Below are positions 51,541-61,133 of a stretch of 64,000 nucleotides of DNA, piece by piece. The notes beneath the pieces were generated by a model. It saw nothing but the letters and a program-made list of their open reading frames with translations. It searched no databases and was not told where the DNA came from. The stretch lies in the NCBI RefSeq assembly GCF_002994045.1, contig NZ_MQUC01000003.1:2518501-2582500 (forward strand). Direction: 5' to 3'. The translations under genes were made by a program, and so were the position numbers. Every line of letters starts with the position of its first letter. Positions within the stretch are counted from its first letter, which is position 1. The stretch is from Nonlabens agnitus (GTDB lineage: Bacteria; Bacteroidota; Bacteroidia; Flavobacteriales; Flavobacteriaceae).

Positions 51541-53193
51541 TTATTTCATCTTTGAAGCTAATACTAAAGCGTTATAAAGATTTGCCATTTTTCCAGAAAC
51601 AGTAATTTCATCAAAGCCTTTTTTGCTCTCATCACCTAAGACTACATCAATACTGGTTGTCAAACCGCTGTCCAAAATGACTTGCTTAGTCTGTGCCGCT
51701 GTTAATTTTGGGAACTGAGATCTTATCACCGCTGCCACTCCTGCTACTGCTGGTGAGGCCATACTAGTACCATCAGCATTTCTGTACTCATTTAATGGTG
51801 CCGTAGAATATATAGCGACTCCTGGAGCGAAGATGTCAACAGAAGATCTTCCATAATTGGAGAAATTAGCTACCATCTTTGGACCGTAAGTAGGTGCAAG
51901 TGCGCCAACGGTCAAGAAGTTATCAGAAATGTTGGCTCCTGTTCCTTCTTGGTCTTGTGGATACACTTGGGTGAAATCAGTATCTATAGACTCGTTTCCA
52001 GCTGCATTTACAATAAGCACATCCTTGCTTGCGGCATATTTTATCGCATCCCATACCCATTCTGGATTAGGAGAATGATACTTTCCAAAGCTTGTATTAA
52101 TGACTTTAGCGCCATTGTCTGCTGCATAGCGTATTGCTTTTGCAACATCCTTGTCGTACTCATCTGCTTGAGACACGGCTCTCAATACCATAATCTGCGC
52201 ATTGTTGGCGACGCCATTAACGCCTAAACCATTATTACGCTCTGCCGCAACAATACCTGCAACGTGAGTCCCATGAAAAGCATCGGCTTTTTTAGGATCT
52301 GGTCCAGAATATTCATTGTTACCATAAACACCCGTATCCCAAACGTAAGGATCATCACCTAATATATCTCTACGATAATTGGTTTTAAGCTTATCGCCGT
52401 TCATAAGACTTGTAGCGCTGTTGATCAATTTGGTCAACTCTTCTTTAGCTTGGTCTGCAGATTCTAGTCCTTGCGCCATATAGGCTTTCAAGGTAGCAGC
52501 TGCCTGCTGCACTTGAGGATCATCAGATTTGGCAGCCTTTTCAATATCCTCGTTGGTGTAGTCATCCTTGCCAGAGAATTTCTCAAGCGTTGCATCAACC
52601 TGATTGATTTGCTGTAGGATTTGCTCATAAACCATTTTGGTCTGGCTAGCCTCGGCAACTTTCTCATCGTATTCAGCTTGAGCTTTTGCAACGATGTCTG
52701 CAGGTAATTTTGCCTTGTCTCTTACGATTCTCTCGTACTCAAGGTTTTCATCCACGATGTCTCCCAAAAAATTCCAGCCGTGAATGTCATCCACATAACC
52801 ATTCTTGTCATCGTCAATGCCGTTTCCAGGGATTTCATCCTCATTAGTCCAGATAACACCATCCAGATCTTCATGCTCAATGTCTACACCAGAGTCAATA
52901 ATGGCTACAATAACAGGCTCACCTTTACGCACGACTGTTTTACCGTTTACGGTAGTAGTCAATAGTTCATTATAAGCTCTATCGACAGACATTCCAGGAA
53001 CAGTGTCCATGGCAAGATCCAGATCCTTCCAGTTTTTTGCCTCAGCTTCAGAAAGCTCTCCAACTTTTAGTGGTCGTTGATCTATATTTTCAATAGGTGG
53101 TGAAGCAATGTTCAAGCTGCTACCTCCACAACCAGCAAGTGTACTAGCTGCTACTACAGCAAGAAAAGTGTATTTAAAAAAGTTTTTATTCAT
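51541..53193 (-). CDS. S8 (subtilisin-like) serine protease, lipoprotein
   Basis: 550 residues. Lipobox LAGC (Cys22). The catalytic residues are Asp about 100 (AIIDSGVD), His about 306 (FHGTHVAGI) and Ser about 474 (GTSMASPAVAG), with the oxyanion Asn in NAAGNES. Between Asp and His there is an insert of roughly 150 residues, helical and charged (YDEKVAEASQTKMVYEQI onward), much longer than in common subtilisins. A short prodomain precedes it. It is likely tethered outside the cell or in the periplasm. The MBL hydrolase gene lies 15 nt upstream on the same strand. Confidence 0.92.
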   Translation of the reverse strand: MNKNFFKYTFLAVVAASTLAGCGGSSLNIASPPIENIDQRPLKVGELSEAEAKNWKDLDLAMDTVPGMSVDRAYNELLTTTVNGKTVVRKGEPVIVAIIDSGVDIEHEDLDGVIWTNEDEIPGNGIDDDKNGYVDDIHGWNFLGDIVDENLEYERIVRDKAKLPADIVAKAQAEYDEKVAEASQTKMVYEQILQQINQVDATLEKFSGKDDYTNEDIEKAAKSDDPQVQQAAATLKAYMAQGLESADQAKEELTKLINSATSLMNGDKLKTNYRRDILGDDPYVWDTGVYGNNEYSGPDPKKADAFHGTHVAGIVAAERNNGLGVNGVANNAQIMVLRAVSQADEYDKDVAKAIRYAADNGAKVINTSFGKYHSPNPEWVWDAIKYAASKDVLIVNAAGNESIDTDFTQVYPQDQEGTGANISDNFLTVGALAPTYGPKMVANFSNYGRSSVDIFAPGVAIYSTAPLNEYRNADGTSMASPAVAGVAAVIRSQFPKLTAAQTKQVILDSGLTTSIDVVLGDESKKGFDEITVSGKMANLYNALVLASKMK

Positions 53194-53208
53194 TAGTATA
53201 GGATTAAA

Positions 53209-54069
53209 TTAATTGTCAAATAATTCTTTGAAGGTAAAGACTTTATCCAGTCGCACACCTTTATCAGTATGTTTTACAGTGATGATTTCATGAAAAGGAT
53301 CGTGTTCCAGGATCAAATAGTAGTTATGTGTAGCTGCCCTGTCCAGAAATTTTGCCTTTTCATCAAGAGTTAACAATGGTCTAGTATCATAGCCCATTAC
53401 GTATGGTAAAGGAATATGACCTGCAGTAGGTAAAAGGTCTGCCATATAAACGAAGGTTTTACCGTCAACTTCCAGGTGTGGGATCATCATCTTTTCAGTG
53501 TGACCATCCACAAACAAAATGCCAAAATCCATCTCTTCACGCTCTTGAAATTCTGAGGTTTGATCTATAAAATGGAGCTGGCCACTTTCTTTAATGGGTA
53601 GAATATTTTCTTTAAGGAAACTTGCTTTTTCTCTTTCGTTAGGTTCTGTAGCCCATTTCCAGTGGTTGTGGTTGGTGTGGAATTTCGCTTTCGCGAAAGC
53701 GGGCTCATAAATCTTCTTTTCCTTATTATAAACTATTGCACCACCAGAATGATCAAAATGCAGATGGGTAAGGAACACGTCTGTAATATCATCCCTGGAA
53801 AAACCTAATTTGTTGAGGGAGCTATCCAGATCATATTTATGATCCATGTAATAGTAGCCGAAGAACTTTTCAGACTGTTTATTTCCCATTCCTGTATCCA
53901 GCAGCGTGAGTCTGTCGCCATTCTCAATCAACAAGCAGCGCGCCGCCATATCGATCATGTTGTTGGAGTCTGCCGGGTTAGTGCGAGACCATAATGACTT
54001 AGGCACCACGCCAAACATAGCACCGCCATCCAATTTAAAATTTCCAGCTTCTACAGGATAGATATTCAT
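53209..54069 (-). CDS. MBL-fold metallohydrolase
   Basis: 286 residues. The zinc motif HLHFDHSGG (near 105), FVDGHTEKMM (near 172) and late LILEHDPFHE (near 255) define a lactonase/metallo-beta-lactamase fold. No signal peptide is present, so it is cytoplasmic. The substrate is not determinable; AHL-lactonase-like relatives share this architecture. Its fifth-strand region EPAFAKAKFHTNHNHW is partly encoded by an exact palindrome copy (53686-53701). It is followed closely by the S8 protease gene. Confidence 0.88.
   Translation of the reverse strand: MNIYPVEAGNFKLDGGAMFGVVPKSLWSRTNPADSNNMIDMAARCLLIENGDRLTLLDTGMGNKQSEKFFGYYYMDHKYDLDSSLNKLGFSRDDITDVFLTHLHFDHSGGAIVYNKEKKIYEPAFAKAKFHTNHNHWKWATEPNEREKASFLKENILPIKESGQLHFIDQTSEFQEREEMDFGILFVDGHTEKMMIPHLEVDGKTFVYMADLLPTAGHIPLPYVMGYDTRPLLTLDEKAKFLDRAATHNYYLILEHDPFHEIITVKHTDKGVRLDKVFTFKELFDN
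53686..53701. repeat. Iterated palindrome copy (in MBL gene)
   Basis: Exact 16-mer, read as AFAKA. Confidence 0.95.
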
Positions 54070-54140
54070 ATACCTGCAAAATACAAAATAGGTTAGGTAG
54101 ACGTTAAACTGGCCCTTAATATTATGACTTGTTTAATACT

Positions 54141-54587
54141 CTAGCGGTTATACAGACTGCTTATTGCAAATGTATTTGCGCTTGTCAAAACTTGACCGTC
54201 ATTACAGCCGTCTTTGCTAGGCCATGTTTCCTTAGACTTGTCCCTTCTAAAGAAAGTGACATTATTAAGCTTGAGCTTATCAAGGCTGGCCGTGCCAAAT
54301 GAAAAAGTGTAGATATAATCCTCTCCATTGACAAATTTTGAAGTAACATCTTGAAAAACCGACTTTTCCTTACCATTGAAAGTATAGCAGATCATTACTG
54401 CATAAACTCCAGAGGTCTTGGTGGTTTCTGAAACGTTACCATCAAAAGTATTGGGTGTTATTCTAAGCCAGTGATCGTTAGTCGTTTTCTCAAACAAAGA
54501 ATATTTTACTGCTGTAATGTTTTGTGCTGTGGTAATAGTGACCGTAAACAGCACTATGATTACGAATAGGAAAGTTGCTTTTTGCAT
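54141..54587 (-). CDS. Secreted protein of unknown function
   Basis: 148 residues. A signal peptide ends near TTAQ (residue 22). The mature chain is beta-rich with two spaced cysteines (MICYTF near 67, KDGCNDG near 128) and SLDKLKLNNVTFFRRD. I recognise no domain. It lies upstream of the MBL hydrolase gene with 71 nt between. A perfect inverted repeat TATACCCT/AGGGTATA lies 48 nt upstream of its start and may be an operator. Confidence 0.65.
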   Translation of the reverse strand: MQKATFLFVIIVLFTVTITTAQNITAVKYSLFEKTTNDHWLRITPNTFDGNVSETTKTSGVYAVMICYTFNGKEKSVFQDVTSKFVNGEDYIYTFSFGTASLDKLKLNNVTFFRRDKSKETWPSKDGCNDGQVLTSANTFAISSLYNR

Positions 54588-54634
54588 CTGGTTGGATTTT
54601 GAGCTTAAAGCTATTGTCCATGAGATTAAAAACC

Positions 54635-54654
54635 TATACCCTATTCAGGGTATA
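54635..54654. promoter_or_regulatory. Operator-like inverted repeat in a divergent promoter gap
   Basis: TATACCCT, ATTC, AGGGTATA: an 8-4-8 perfect inverted repeat between two divergent genes (54587 leftward, 54794 rightward). A half-site-like ATACCC recurs at about 54699. No T-run follows, so a protein-binding site is more likely than a terminator. Confidence 0.45.
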
Positions 54655-54793
54655 TTTGAATTGATACATAATTGCAGTTATGTTTTTACAGGTCAAATTA
54701 TACCCAATGTTATATGCTTATCGCGCTTACACTCGAACTTACTACTTTTCAACCTCATCAAAAGGTTGTAATTTCAGCCCTTATAAATAGCCC

Positions 54794-56656
54794 ATGTTAG
54801 AACTTTCTGGAATCATCATATTGGGAATACTGGCGCAATGGACCGCCTGGAGGTTCAAAATTCCTGCCATTTTACCATTGATCATCATAGGACTTTTAGT
54901 GGGTCCACTTGCGACACTTTTTACCGCAGAACATACCAAGCTTATCCAACCTGTTTTTGACCTAGAGTCTGAGTTGGGGCTTTTCCCTGGAGATAGCCTG
55001 TATTACTTTGTTTCTCTGGCGATTAGCATCATCCTTTTTGAAGGTGGATTGACTCTTAAACGCGCCGAGATCTTAAACACCGGACCTGTGATAGGTAAAT
55101 TGATTTCTGTTGCGGTGATCATCACATTTTTAGGTGCTGGTGTGGCGACTCATTTCATTTTTGGATTGTCCTGGGAGATTTCCTTGCTGTTTAGTGCACT
55201 TATCATTGTGACTGGTCCAACGGTAATCACGCCTATCTTGCGTAACATACCGCTCAAAAAGGACATAAGTTCCATTCTTAAATGGGAAGGAATATTGATA
55301 GACCCAATTGGGGCGCTTTTTGCCGTTTTGGTTTTTGAATTTATTAGTGCAAATGCTGGAGGCGAGTTTACCGTGGTCGCGCTTCAAGAGTTTGGTAAAA
55401 TTGTATTGTTTGGATTCTCCTTTGGCTTCTCATTTGCTCATGGTCTTGCTTTTATCATAAAAGCAAAGCAAGTACCTCACTACCTTTTAAATGTTTTTAC
55501 ACTGGCAACGGTTCTGGGTGTTTTTGTTTTGAGCGACTCTTTTGCTCATGAGTCTGGACTTCTTGCGGTTGTAGTTATGGGAATGGTGTTAGGTAACATC
55601 AATTTACCTAATATTAAAGAGTTGCTTTACTTCAAAGAGTCGCTTAGTGTCCTTCTTATCTCTATTCTATTTATTCTGCTTGCGGCCAATATTGACATGG
55701 CAAACCTAGAATTACTTTATAATTGGAGAACTGCACTGTTATTTGGTGTGGTCGTATTGGTCATCAGGCCGTTGGGAGTTTTTGCGAGTAGCATCAATAG
55801 TGGGCTCAACCTGAATGAGAAGCTGTTCATTTCTTGGGTAGGGCCGCGTGGTATCGTTGCCGCTGGTATCGCTTCACTATTTGGGTCCAAGCTGGTGAGC
55901 CAAGGTATTCCTGGAGCAGAGTACATCACGCCATTAGTGTTCATGATCGTTCTAGGAACCGTTCTTTTAAATGCAACTACAGCCAGATTATTTGCCAAAA
56001 TCGTAGGCGTATTCCTCAAGCAATCTGAAGGTATCATGATCGTGGGCGCCTCTAAATTCTCAAGGCTTATCGCCCAATATCTTAAAGAACATGGTAGAAG
56101 TGTCGTTCTAATAGATACCAACAACAATAACATACGCGCCGCAAAAGAAAGAGGCCTTGATGCCCAGGTTGCGGATATCTACAGCGATGCCTTGACGGAC
56201 GATATTGAATTCAACAATATAGGATACCTGCTGGCGCTTACCGGTAACTCGCAAATCAATGATTATGCGATAGAGAGATTTGGTAAACTATATGGAGAAA
56301 ATGGCGCCTTCAGATTGGTGCACTCCAGTGAAATAAGCAATCCCAATGAGAATCCAGATGCTGGATTATTTTCTGCTACAGACGATTATGTTAACCTGAT
56401 GGAAGTTGCCCGTCATTACGGCGATATCCATGAGATCGAACTTCATAGCACAGAGCATTTTCGTGGGTTGATTGAGATCACTAAAACCGATACCGACATC
56501 GTTCCTCTATTTATCAGGACCGGCAAAAAGATCGATTTGATTCCTTCTAATTCTTTGGAAATTGAGATTGAAGAAGGTAGCCTACTCGTTTACATGGGTA
56601 AACAAATTGTAGAACAAGCCAGTGGAGAGGTGACCATGGAAAATGTGGAAGAATAA
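54794..56656 (+). CDS. Cation:proton antiporter (CPA1) with C-terminal RCK/TrkA-N domain
   Basis: 620 residues. About 12 hydrophobic helices (1-410), with LFSALIIVTGPTVITPIL near 135 and ISWVGPRGIVAAGIASLF near 350, are typical of Na+(K+)/H+ exchangers. A cytoplasmic Rossmann domain (about 414-530; GIMIVGASKFSRLIAQYL) and a TrkA-C-like tail follow, suggesting nucleotide-dependent gating. It exchanges monovalent cations for protons across the inner membrane. It is convergent with lepA; a palindrome copy lies between the stops. Confidence 0.93.
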   Translation: MLELSGIIILGILAQWTAWRFKIPAILPLIIIGLLVGPLATLFTAEHTKLIQPVFDLESELGLFPGDSLYYFVSLAISIILFEGGLTLKRAEILNTGPVIGKLISVAVIITFLGAGVATHFIFGLSWEISLLFSALIIVTGPTVITPILRNIPLKKDISSILKWEGILIDPIGALFAVLVFEFISANAGGEFTVVALQEFGKIVLFGFSFGFSFAHGLAFIIKAKQVPHYLLNVFTLATVLGVFVLSDSFAHESGLLAVVVMGMVLGNINLPNIKELLYFKESLSVLLISILFILLAANIDMANLELLYNWRTALLFGVVVLVIRPLGVFASSINSGLNLNEKLFISWVGPRGIVAAGIASLFGSKLVSQGIPGAEYITPLVFMIVLGTVLLNATTARLFAKIVGVFLKQSEGIMIVGASKFSRLIAQYLKEHGRSVVLIDTNNNNIRAAKERGLDAQVADIYSDALTDDIEFNNIGYLLALTGNSQINDYAIERFGKLYGENGAFRLVHSSEISNPNENPDAGLFSATDDYVNLMEVARHYGDIHEIELHSTEHFRGLIEITKTDTDIVPLFIRTGKKIDLIPSNSLEIEIEEGSLLVYMGKQIVEQASGEVTMENVEE

Positions 56657-56707
56657 ATCATTCCTCCTGAAATGACTGTAGTAAAGGCTTGAGGGTTTTA
56701 GCTAGTT

Positions 56708-56723
56708 CGCTTTCGCGAAAGCG
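56708..56723. repeat. Iterated palindrome copy (between convergent genes)
   Basis: Exact 16-mer within a 24-bp perfect palindrome (56704-56727), 52 nt after the antiporter stop and 15 nt from the lepA stop. No other terminator is visible here. Confidence 0.95.
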
Positions 56724-56737
56724 AACTCCTCACAAAC

Positions 56738-58537
56738 TTAATCGTTCAATTTAAGAACCGCCATAAACGCCTGTTGTGGGATTTCCACATTTCCTACCTG
56801 GCGCATGCGCTTTTTACCTTTCTTTTGCTTTTCAAGAAGTTTACGTTTACGCGAGATATCACCACCATAACATTTTGCGGTTACGTCTTTACGCAGGGCT
56901 TTGATGGTTTCACGAGCGATGATCTTTGCTCCAATGGCCGCCTGTACTGGAATATCAAATTGCTGGCGCGGTATGAGTTCCTTGAGTTTTTCCACCATTT
57001 TCTTACCTATGGTATAGGCATTGTCAAAGTGGATTAAGGCGCTTAAGGCATCGACCGTTTGGGCATTCAATAAAATATCTACTCTTACCAGTTTTGAAGC
57101 GCGCATACCTATAGGTGCGTAATCAAAAGATGCGTAACCTTTCGAAACGGTTTTCAAACGATCGTAGAAGTCAAAGACGATCTCAGCAAGTGGCATGTCA
57201 AATGTCAACTCTACACGCTCTGTAGTTAGATAGGTCTGATTGGTCACGATTCCTCGTTTCTCGATACACAAGGACATCACGTTACCAACAAAGTCAGATT
57301 TTGTAATGATCGTGGCTTTGATGTATGGTTCTTCTACCCTATTGAGTGTGGACGGTTCTGGAAGGTCTGACGGGTTGTTGACGATAAGTGGCACGTCAGG
57401 CTCCTTGTTAGTGTACGCAAAATAGGAAACGTTAGGTACCGTGGTGATCACGGTCATATCAAACTCACGCTCCAGTCGTTCCTGAATGATTTCAAGGTGC
57501 AGCATTCCCAGGAATCCACATCTAAAACCAAATCCCAGCGCCGCACTACTTTCTGCTTGAAATACTAATGAAGCATCATTTAGCTGCAACTTTTCCATAC
57601 TGGACCGCAGGTCTTCATAGTCCTCAGTATCCACTGGATAGATTCCTGCAAAAACCATAGGCTTTACATCTTCAAATCCGCCGATGGGGTTTGTAGTTGG
57701 GTGTTCATGGTCTGTGATCGTGTCACCTACTTTAACTTCCTTGGCTTCTTTGATACCGGTAATCAGGTATCCTACATCACCCGCTTTAATTTCTTGCTTG
57801 GGAACTTGATTTAGTTTCAAGGTTCCTATCTCGTCTGCATAATAGCTCTCGCCCGTTGCCACAAACTTGATGTGTTGACCTTTTTTGATCGAGCCGTTGA
57901 TAACTCTAAAGATGGTCTCAACACCTCTAAACTGGTTGTACTGTGAATCAAAAACTAGAGCCTGTAAAGGCTCATCCACATTACCTTTAGGTGCGGGAAC
58001 GCGTTCAATAATCGCATCTAATATATCTTGGATTCCTTGGCCGGTTTTGGCACTTGCGGGAATCACCTCGCTAGGGTCGCAACCCAATAGGTCCACGATA
58101 TCATCTGTAACTTCCTCTACGTTAGCAGATGGAAGATCCACTTTGTTTAAGACTGGAATGATTTCTAGATCATTCTCCAGCGCTAGGTAAAGGTTGGAAA
58201 TCGTTTGTGCCTGTATGCTTTGTGCCGCGTCCACGATTAAAAGGGCGCCTTCACAAGCCGCAATGGAACGGGAAACCTCATAGGAGAAATCCACGTGTCC
58301 AGGCGTGTCAATCAAGTTTAGGATATACTTCTCGCCGTCAGGTGCGATATAGTCCATCTGGATCGCATGGGATTTGATAGTGATACCACGCTCACGTTCC
58401 AGATCCATATTATCAAGCAACTGCGCCTTTGACTCTCGTGCGGTAACTGTTTGGGTGGCATCCAGCAGGCGATCTGCCAACGTGCTTTTACCGTGGTCAA
58501 TATGGGCGATAATACAAAAGTTGCGTATGTTTTTCAT
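56738..58537 (-). CDS. lepA: Elongation factor 4 (LepA), ribosomal back-translocase GTPase
   Basis: 599 residues, standard. G motifs: [10 protein letters not shown] (about 10-19), [12 protein letters not shown] (near 77), NKVDLPSA (near 131). The LepA-specific C-terminal domain is complete ([20 protein letters not shown]). It binds ribosomes and affects initiation or stalled translocation. The ATG at 58537 is 16 nt below a TATATTTG promoter box. It is divergent from the receptor gene at 58638. Confidence 0.97.
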   Translation of the reverse strand: MKNIRNFCIIAHIDHGKSTLADRLLDATQTVTARESKAQLLDNMDLERERGITIKSHAIQMDYIAPDGEKYILNLIDTPGHVDFSYEVSRSIAACEGALLIVDAAQSIQAQTISNLYLALENDLEIIPVLNKVDLPSANVEEVTDDIVDLLGCDPSEVIPASAKTGQGIQDILDAIIERVPAPKGNVDEPLQALVFDSQYNQFRGVETIFRVINGSIKKGQHIKFVATGESYYADEIGTLKLNQVPKQEIKAGDVGYLITGIKEAKEVKVGDTITDHEHPTTNPIGGFEDVKPMVFAGIYPVDTEDYEDLRSSMEKLQLNDASLVFQAESSAALGFGFRCGFLGMLHLEIIQERLEREFDMTVITTVPNVSYFAYTNKEPDVPLIVNNPSDLPEPSTLNRVEEPYIKATIITKSDFVGNVMSLCIEKRGIVTNQTYLTTERVELTFDMPLAEIVFDFYDRLKTVSKGYASFDYAPIGMRASKLVRVDILLNAQTVDALSALIHFDNAYTIGKKMVEKLKELIPRQQFDIPVQAAIGAKIIARETIKALRKDVTAKCYGGDISRKRKLLEKQKKGKKRMRQVGNVEIPQQAFMAVLKLND

Positions 58538-58553
58538 AGAAATTTTATCGGTA

Positions 58554-58561
58554 CAAATATA
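58554..58561 (-). promoter_or_regulatory. -7 promoter box for lepA
   Basis: TATATTTG on the minus strand, an exact TAnnTTTG, 16 nt before the ATG. Confidence 0.6.
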
Positions 58562-58637
58562 ATCTAAAAGGTTAAGCGCTATAATCTTCCTTTAAACAGG
58601 TGGGTTTTATTATTTTTACGAATTACAACTTTCCTGT

Positions 58638-61052
58638 ATGAAAATTATTACGCTTATGGTGCTGCTCGTGAGCCTTCAAATCACAGCTCAACATTCCATA
58701 CAAGGAAACCTAATAGATGAACAGAACCAGCCGGTAGCCTATGCCAATGCACTGTTGTTCAAAATGCCTGACAGCACTTATTACAAAGGCACTACTACAG
58801 ATGATAATGGTCGGTTTAAGATGGAAAACATTGCAACGGGCGACTATACTTTTGCAGCGAGTTATATAGGATATGTAACGCTTTCGCGAAAGCTGACCAT
58901 CAACAACACCACGAACTTAAACGATCTCCTTCTTTCCACTGCAACAGAATCGCTAGACGGCGTCACCGTCACCGCAAGGCGTCCCACGATTGAAAAACGT
59001 CCCGACCGATTGATTTTCAACGTAGTAAACACCTCGCTAAGCACCAGTAATGCCGCAAATATTTTGAAGAACACACCTGGTGTTTTTGAAATGAACGGTT
59101 CCTACATGGTACAAAACGCTACGGCAGTAATCTACATAAATGACAGACGCGTGTACATTACACAAGACGAGCTCAACGATTTTTTAAGAAGTCAGAGCGG
59201 TGATAATATCAAGAGCGTCGAGGTCATCACAAACCCGTCAGCCAATTATGATGCAGAAGGTGTTGCCGTGATCAACATCAACACCAGTAAAGGCGTGTCT
59301 CTAGGTTACAAAGGTTCCATAAACGGTAGTTATTCTATTGATGAACTTGCCAAGTATCAGATTGGAACTTCACAATTCTACAAGAACAACTGGGTAAATA
59401 TCTATGCCAACTACAGTTACAATCCACGTAAAGACTTAAAACTGGACGAGGCTCAAGTAGGCTTTTTCAATCCTGACGGCTCTCGCAGCTCGCGATGGTT
59501 TACAGATTTTGAAAAGGTGACAGAAAGTGATGCGCACAACCTCAACACGGCCATCGATTTTACACTTGACGACAGCAACGACATCAGCATTTCCGCAAAT
59601 TACAGTGCCAACAATAATCAAGACGTAAGAACAGATGTGGAAACCTTCATTTTGCCCAGCGGCTCCATGAGTTTTGATGGTTTTGACACCAACAGCGACC
59701 TGGCTATTGACCGTACCACAGGTTTTGTAAACGCAGCCTGGAACAACTCTTTTAATCAAGGTGCTGGTCGTTTCTCTCTTGAAGGAAACTACATTTTTAC
59801 AGATCGTGACAAAACACAAGATTTATTGAGTAATTTTTTCGATCAAAACGGTGCCACTACTTCTACCAACAGTTTCTTTACAGATGCTGCCCAGACTATT
59901 GATATCGCTGTCGCGAAAGCAGACTACGAAAACACCATCGGGAATTACCTGCTTAAGGCTGGTGCCAAATTCTCTGATGTAAGCTCTACCAGCCAACTAG
60001 ACTTTTTTGATACAGATACGGGCTCACGCCAGTTCAACGCCGCTCTTTCAGATCGTTTTATATATGACGAAAATATCTATGCCGCCTATTTCCAGGTAGA
60101 TCGCGATTGGGATAGATGGGCCATGGCGCTAGGCCTACGCGCAGAACAAACAGATGTAGAAGGCGACAGTCGCTCTTTGGGTCAGGTCAATACGCAGGAA
60201 TATTTTGAGCTATTCCCTAACCTTTCTGTGACGAACCAAGTAAGCGACAACCACTCCTTAACCTTGAGTTATAGACGCTCTATCGAGCGACCGCGATATG
60301 AGAGTTTGAATCCGTTCACGTATTTTATAAATGATAATAATGTGAACACAGGAAATCCTAACCTGCGACCTTCTTTCACAAACCGTTTGGACCTTAACTG
60401 GACGATTAAAAATCAATATTCCTTTGATTTATATTATGTCAATACTAAGGGTGCTTTAGCCATATTACCTTTTCAGGATAACCAAACTAACGTCCTGAAT
60501 TCACAAAATGTCAATATGGAATACGAACGTCAGTATAGTTTTGACTTTTCTACTTATAAATATCTTACTCAATCCATTTTTGTACAGCTTCAAACAAGCC
60601 TCTATCATCAAGAAAATGAATTTAGAGCGTTGAAGTCTGAAAAGGAACTACAAAAACTGAATATTACTGGTTTTTATTTTAGCGCATTTAGTAGAATCAC
60701 TCTTTCAAAGGATCGAACCTTAAGTCTAGATGTGAACACCAGTTATCTGTCAAACTATCTCGCTGGATCGTACGAACTTAAAGATAGGTTAGAAACAAAG
60801 ATTGGCTTTTACAAAAGCCTATGGAATAATCGCGCTTTCGTAACATTAGATTATAGTGACATCTTCTTAAGTCAAAATCAGCCGCTCAGGTCCAGATATC
60901 AAAATCAGGATAATGAATTCCTCGCCATACCAGAAACAAATCTGATTACAATAGGGTTCACTTATAAATTTGGGAACTTTAGACTGAGTAATCGTGATGT
61001 ATCAACTCCAGATGACCAAGAGCGGACCAATGCTAAAGGTGTCGGATTTTAG
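58638..61052 (+). CDS. Outer membrane beta-barrel/TonB-dependent receptor family protein
   Basis: 804 residues. Signal peptide (1-18), carboxypeptidase-like regulatory domain (IQGNLIDEQNQPVAYANAL, to about 105), a plug-like region with ILKNTPGVFEMNG and VEVITNPSANYDAEGVAVI, and a long barrel (YRRSIERPRYESLNPFTYF near 550). It belongs to the OMP_b-brl_3 group rather than SusC. Two altered palindrome copies lie inside: 58879 (read TLSRKL) and 59906 (read IAVAKA). An exact copy follows 8 nt after the stop. Ligand unknown. Confidence 0.88.
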   Translation: MKIITLMVLLVSLQITAQHSIQGNLIDEQNQPVAYANALLFKMPDSTYYKGTTTDDNGRFKMENIATGDYTFAASYIGYVTLSRKLTINNTTNLNDLLLSTATESLDGVTVTARRPTIEKRPDRLIFNVVNTSLSTSNAANILKNTPGVFEMNGSYMVQNATAVIYINDRRVYITQDELNDFLRSQSGDNIKSVEVITNPSANYDAEGVAVININTSKGVSLGYKGSINGSYSIDELAKYQIGTSQFYKNNWVNIYANYSYNPRKDLKLDEAQVGFFNPDGSRSSRWFTDFEKVTESDAHNLNTAIDFTLDDSNDISISANYSANNNQDVRTDVETFILPSGSMSFDGFDTNSDLAIDRTTGFVNAAWNNSFNQGAGRFSLEGNYIFTDRDKTQDLLSNFFDQNGATTSTNSFFTDAAQTIDIAVAKADYENTIGNYLLKAGAKFSDVSSTSQLDFFDTDTGSRQFNAALSDRFIYDENIYAAYFQVDRDWDRWAMALGLRAEQTDVEGDSRSLGQVNTQEYFELFPNLSVTNQVSDNHSLTLSYRRSIERPRYESLNPFTYFINDNNVNTGNPNLRPSFTNRLDLNWTIKNQYSFDLYYVNTKGALAILPFQDNQTNVLNSQNVNMEYERQYSFDFSTYKYLTQSIFVQLQTSLYHQENEFRALKSEKELQKLNITGFYFSAFSRITLSKDRTLSLDVNTSYLSNYLAGSYELKDRLETKIGFYKSLWNNRAFVTLDYSDIFLSQNQPLRSRYQNQDNEFLAIPETNLITIGFTYKFGNFRLSNRDVSTPDDQERTNAKGVGF
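58879..58894. repeat. Iterated palindrome, one mismatch (in receptor gene)
   Basis: CGCTTTCGCGAAAGCT, read as LSRKL. Confidence 0.85.
59906..59921. repeat. Iterated palindrome, two mismatches (in receptor gene)
   Basis: CGCTGTCGCGAAAGCA, read as AVAKA. Confidence 0.7.
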
Positions 61053-61059
61053 AAAATTA

Positions 61060-61075
61060 CGCTTTCGCGAAAGCG
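61060..61075. repeat. Iterated palindrome copy (intergenic)
   Basis: Exact 16-mer, 8 nt after the receptor stop and ahead of dusB. Confidence 0.95.
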
Positions 61076-61121
61076 AACTTCCACAAATTTCTACGCATCA
61101 TAAATTGTCAAACAACTGCCC

Positions 61122-61129
61122 TATCTTTG
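61122..61129 (+). promoter_or_regulatory. -7 promoter box for dusB (leaderless start likely)
   Basis: TATCTTTG ends only 4 nt before the dusB ATG, so transcription probably begins at or next to the start codon. Confidence 0.55.
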
Positions 61130-61133
61130 CAGC

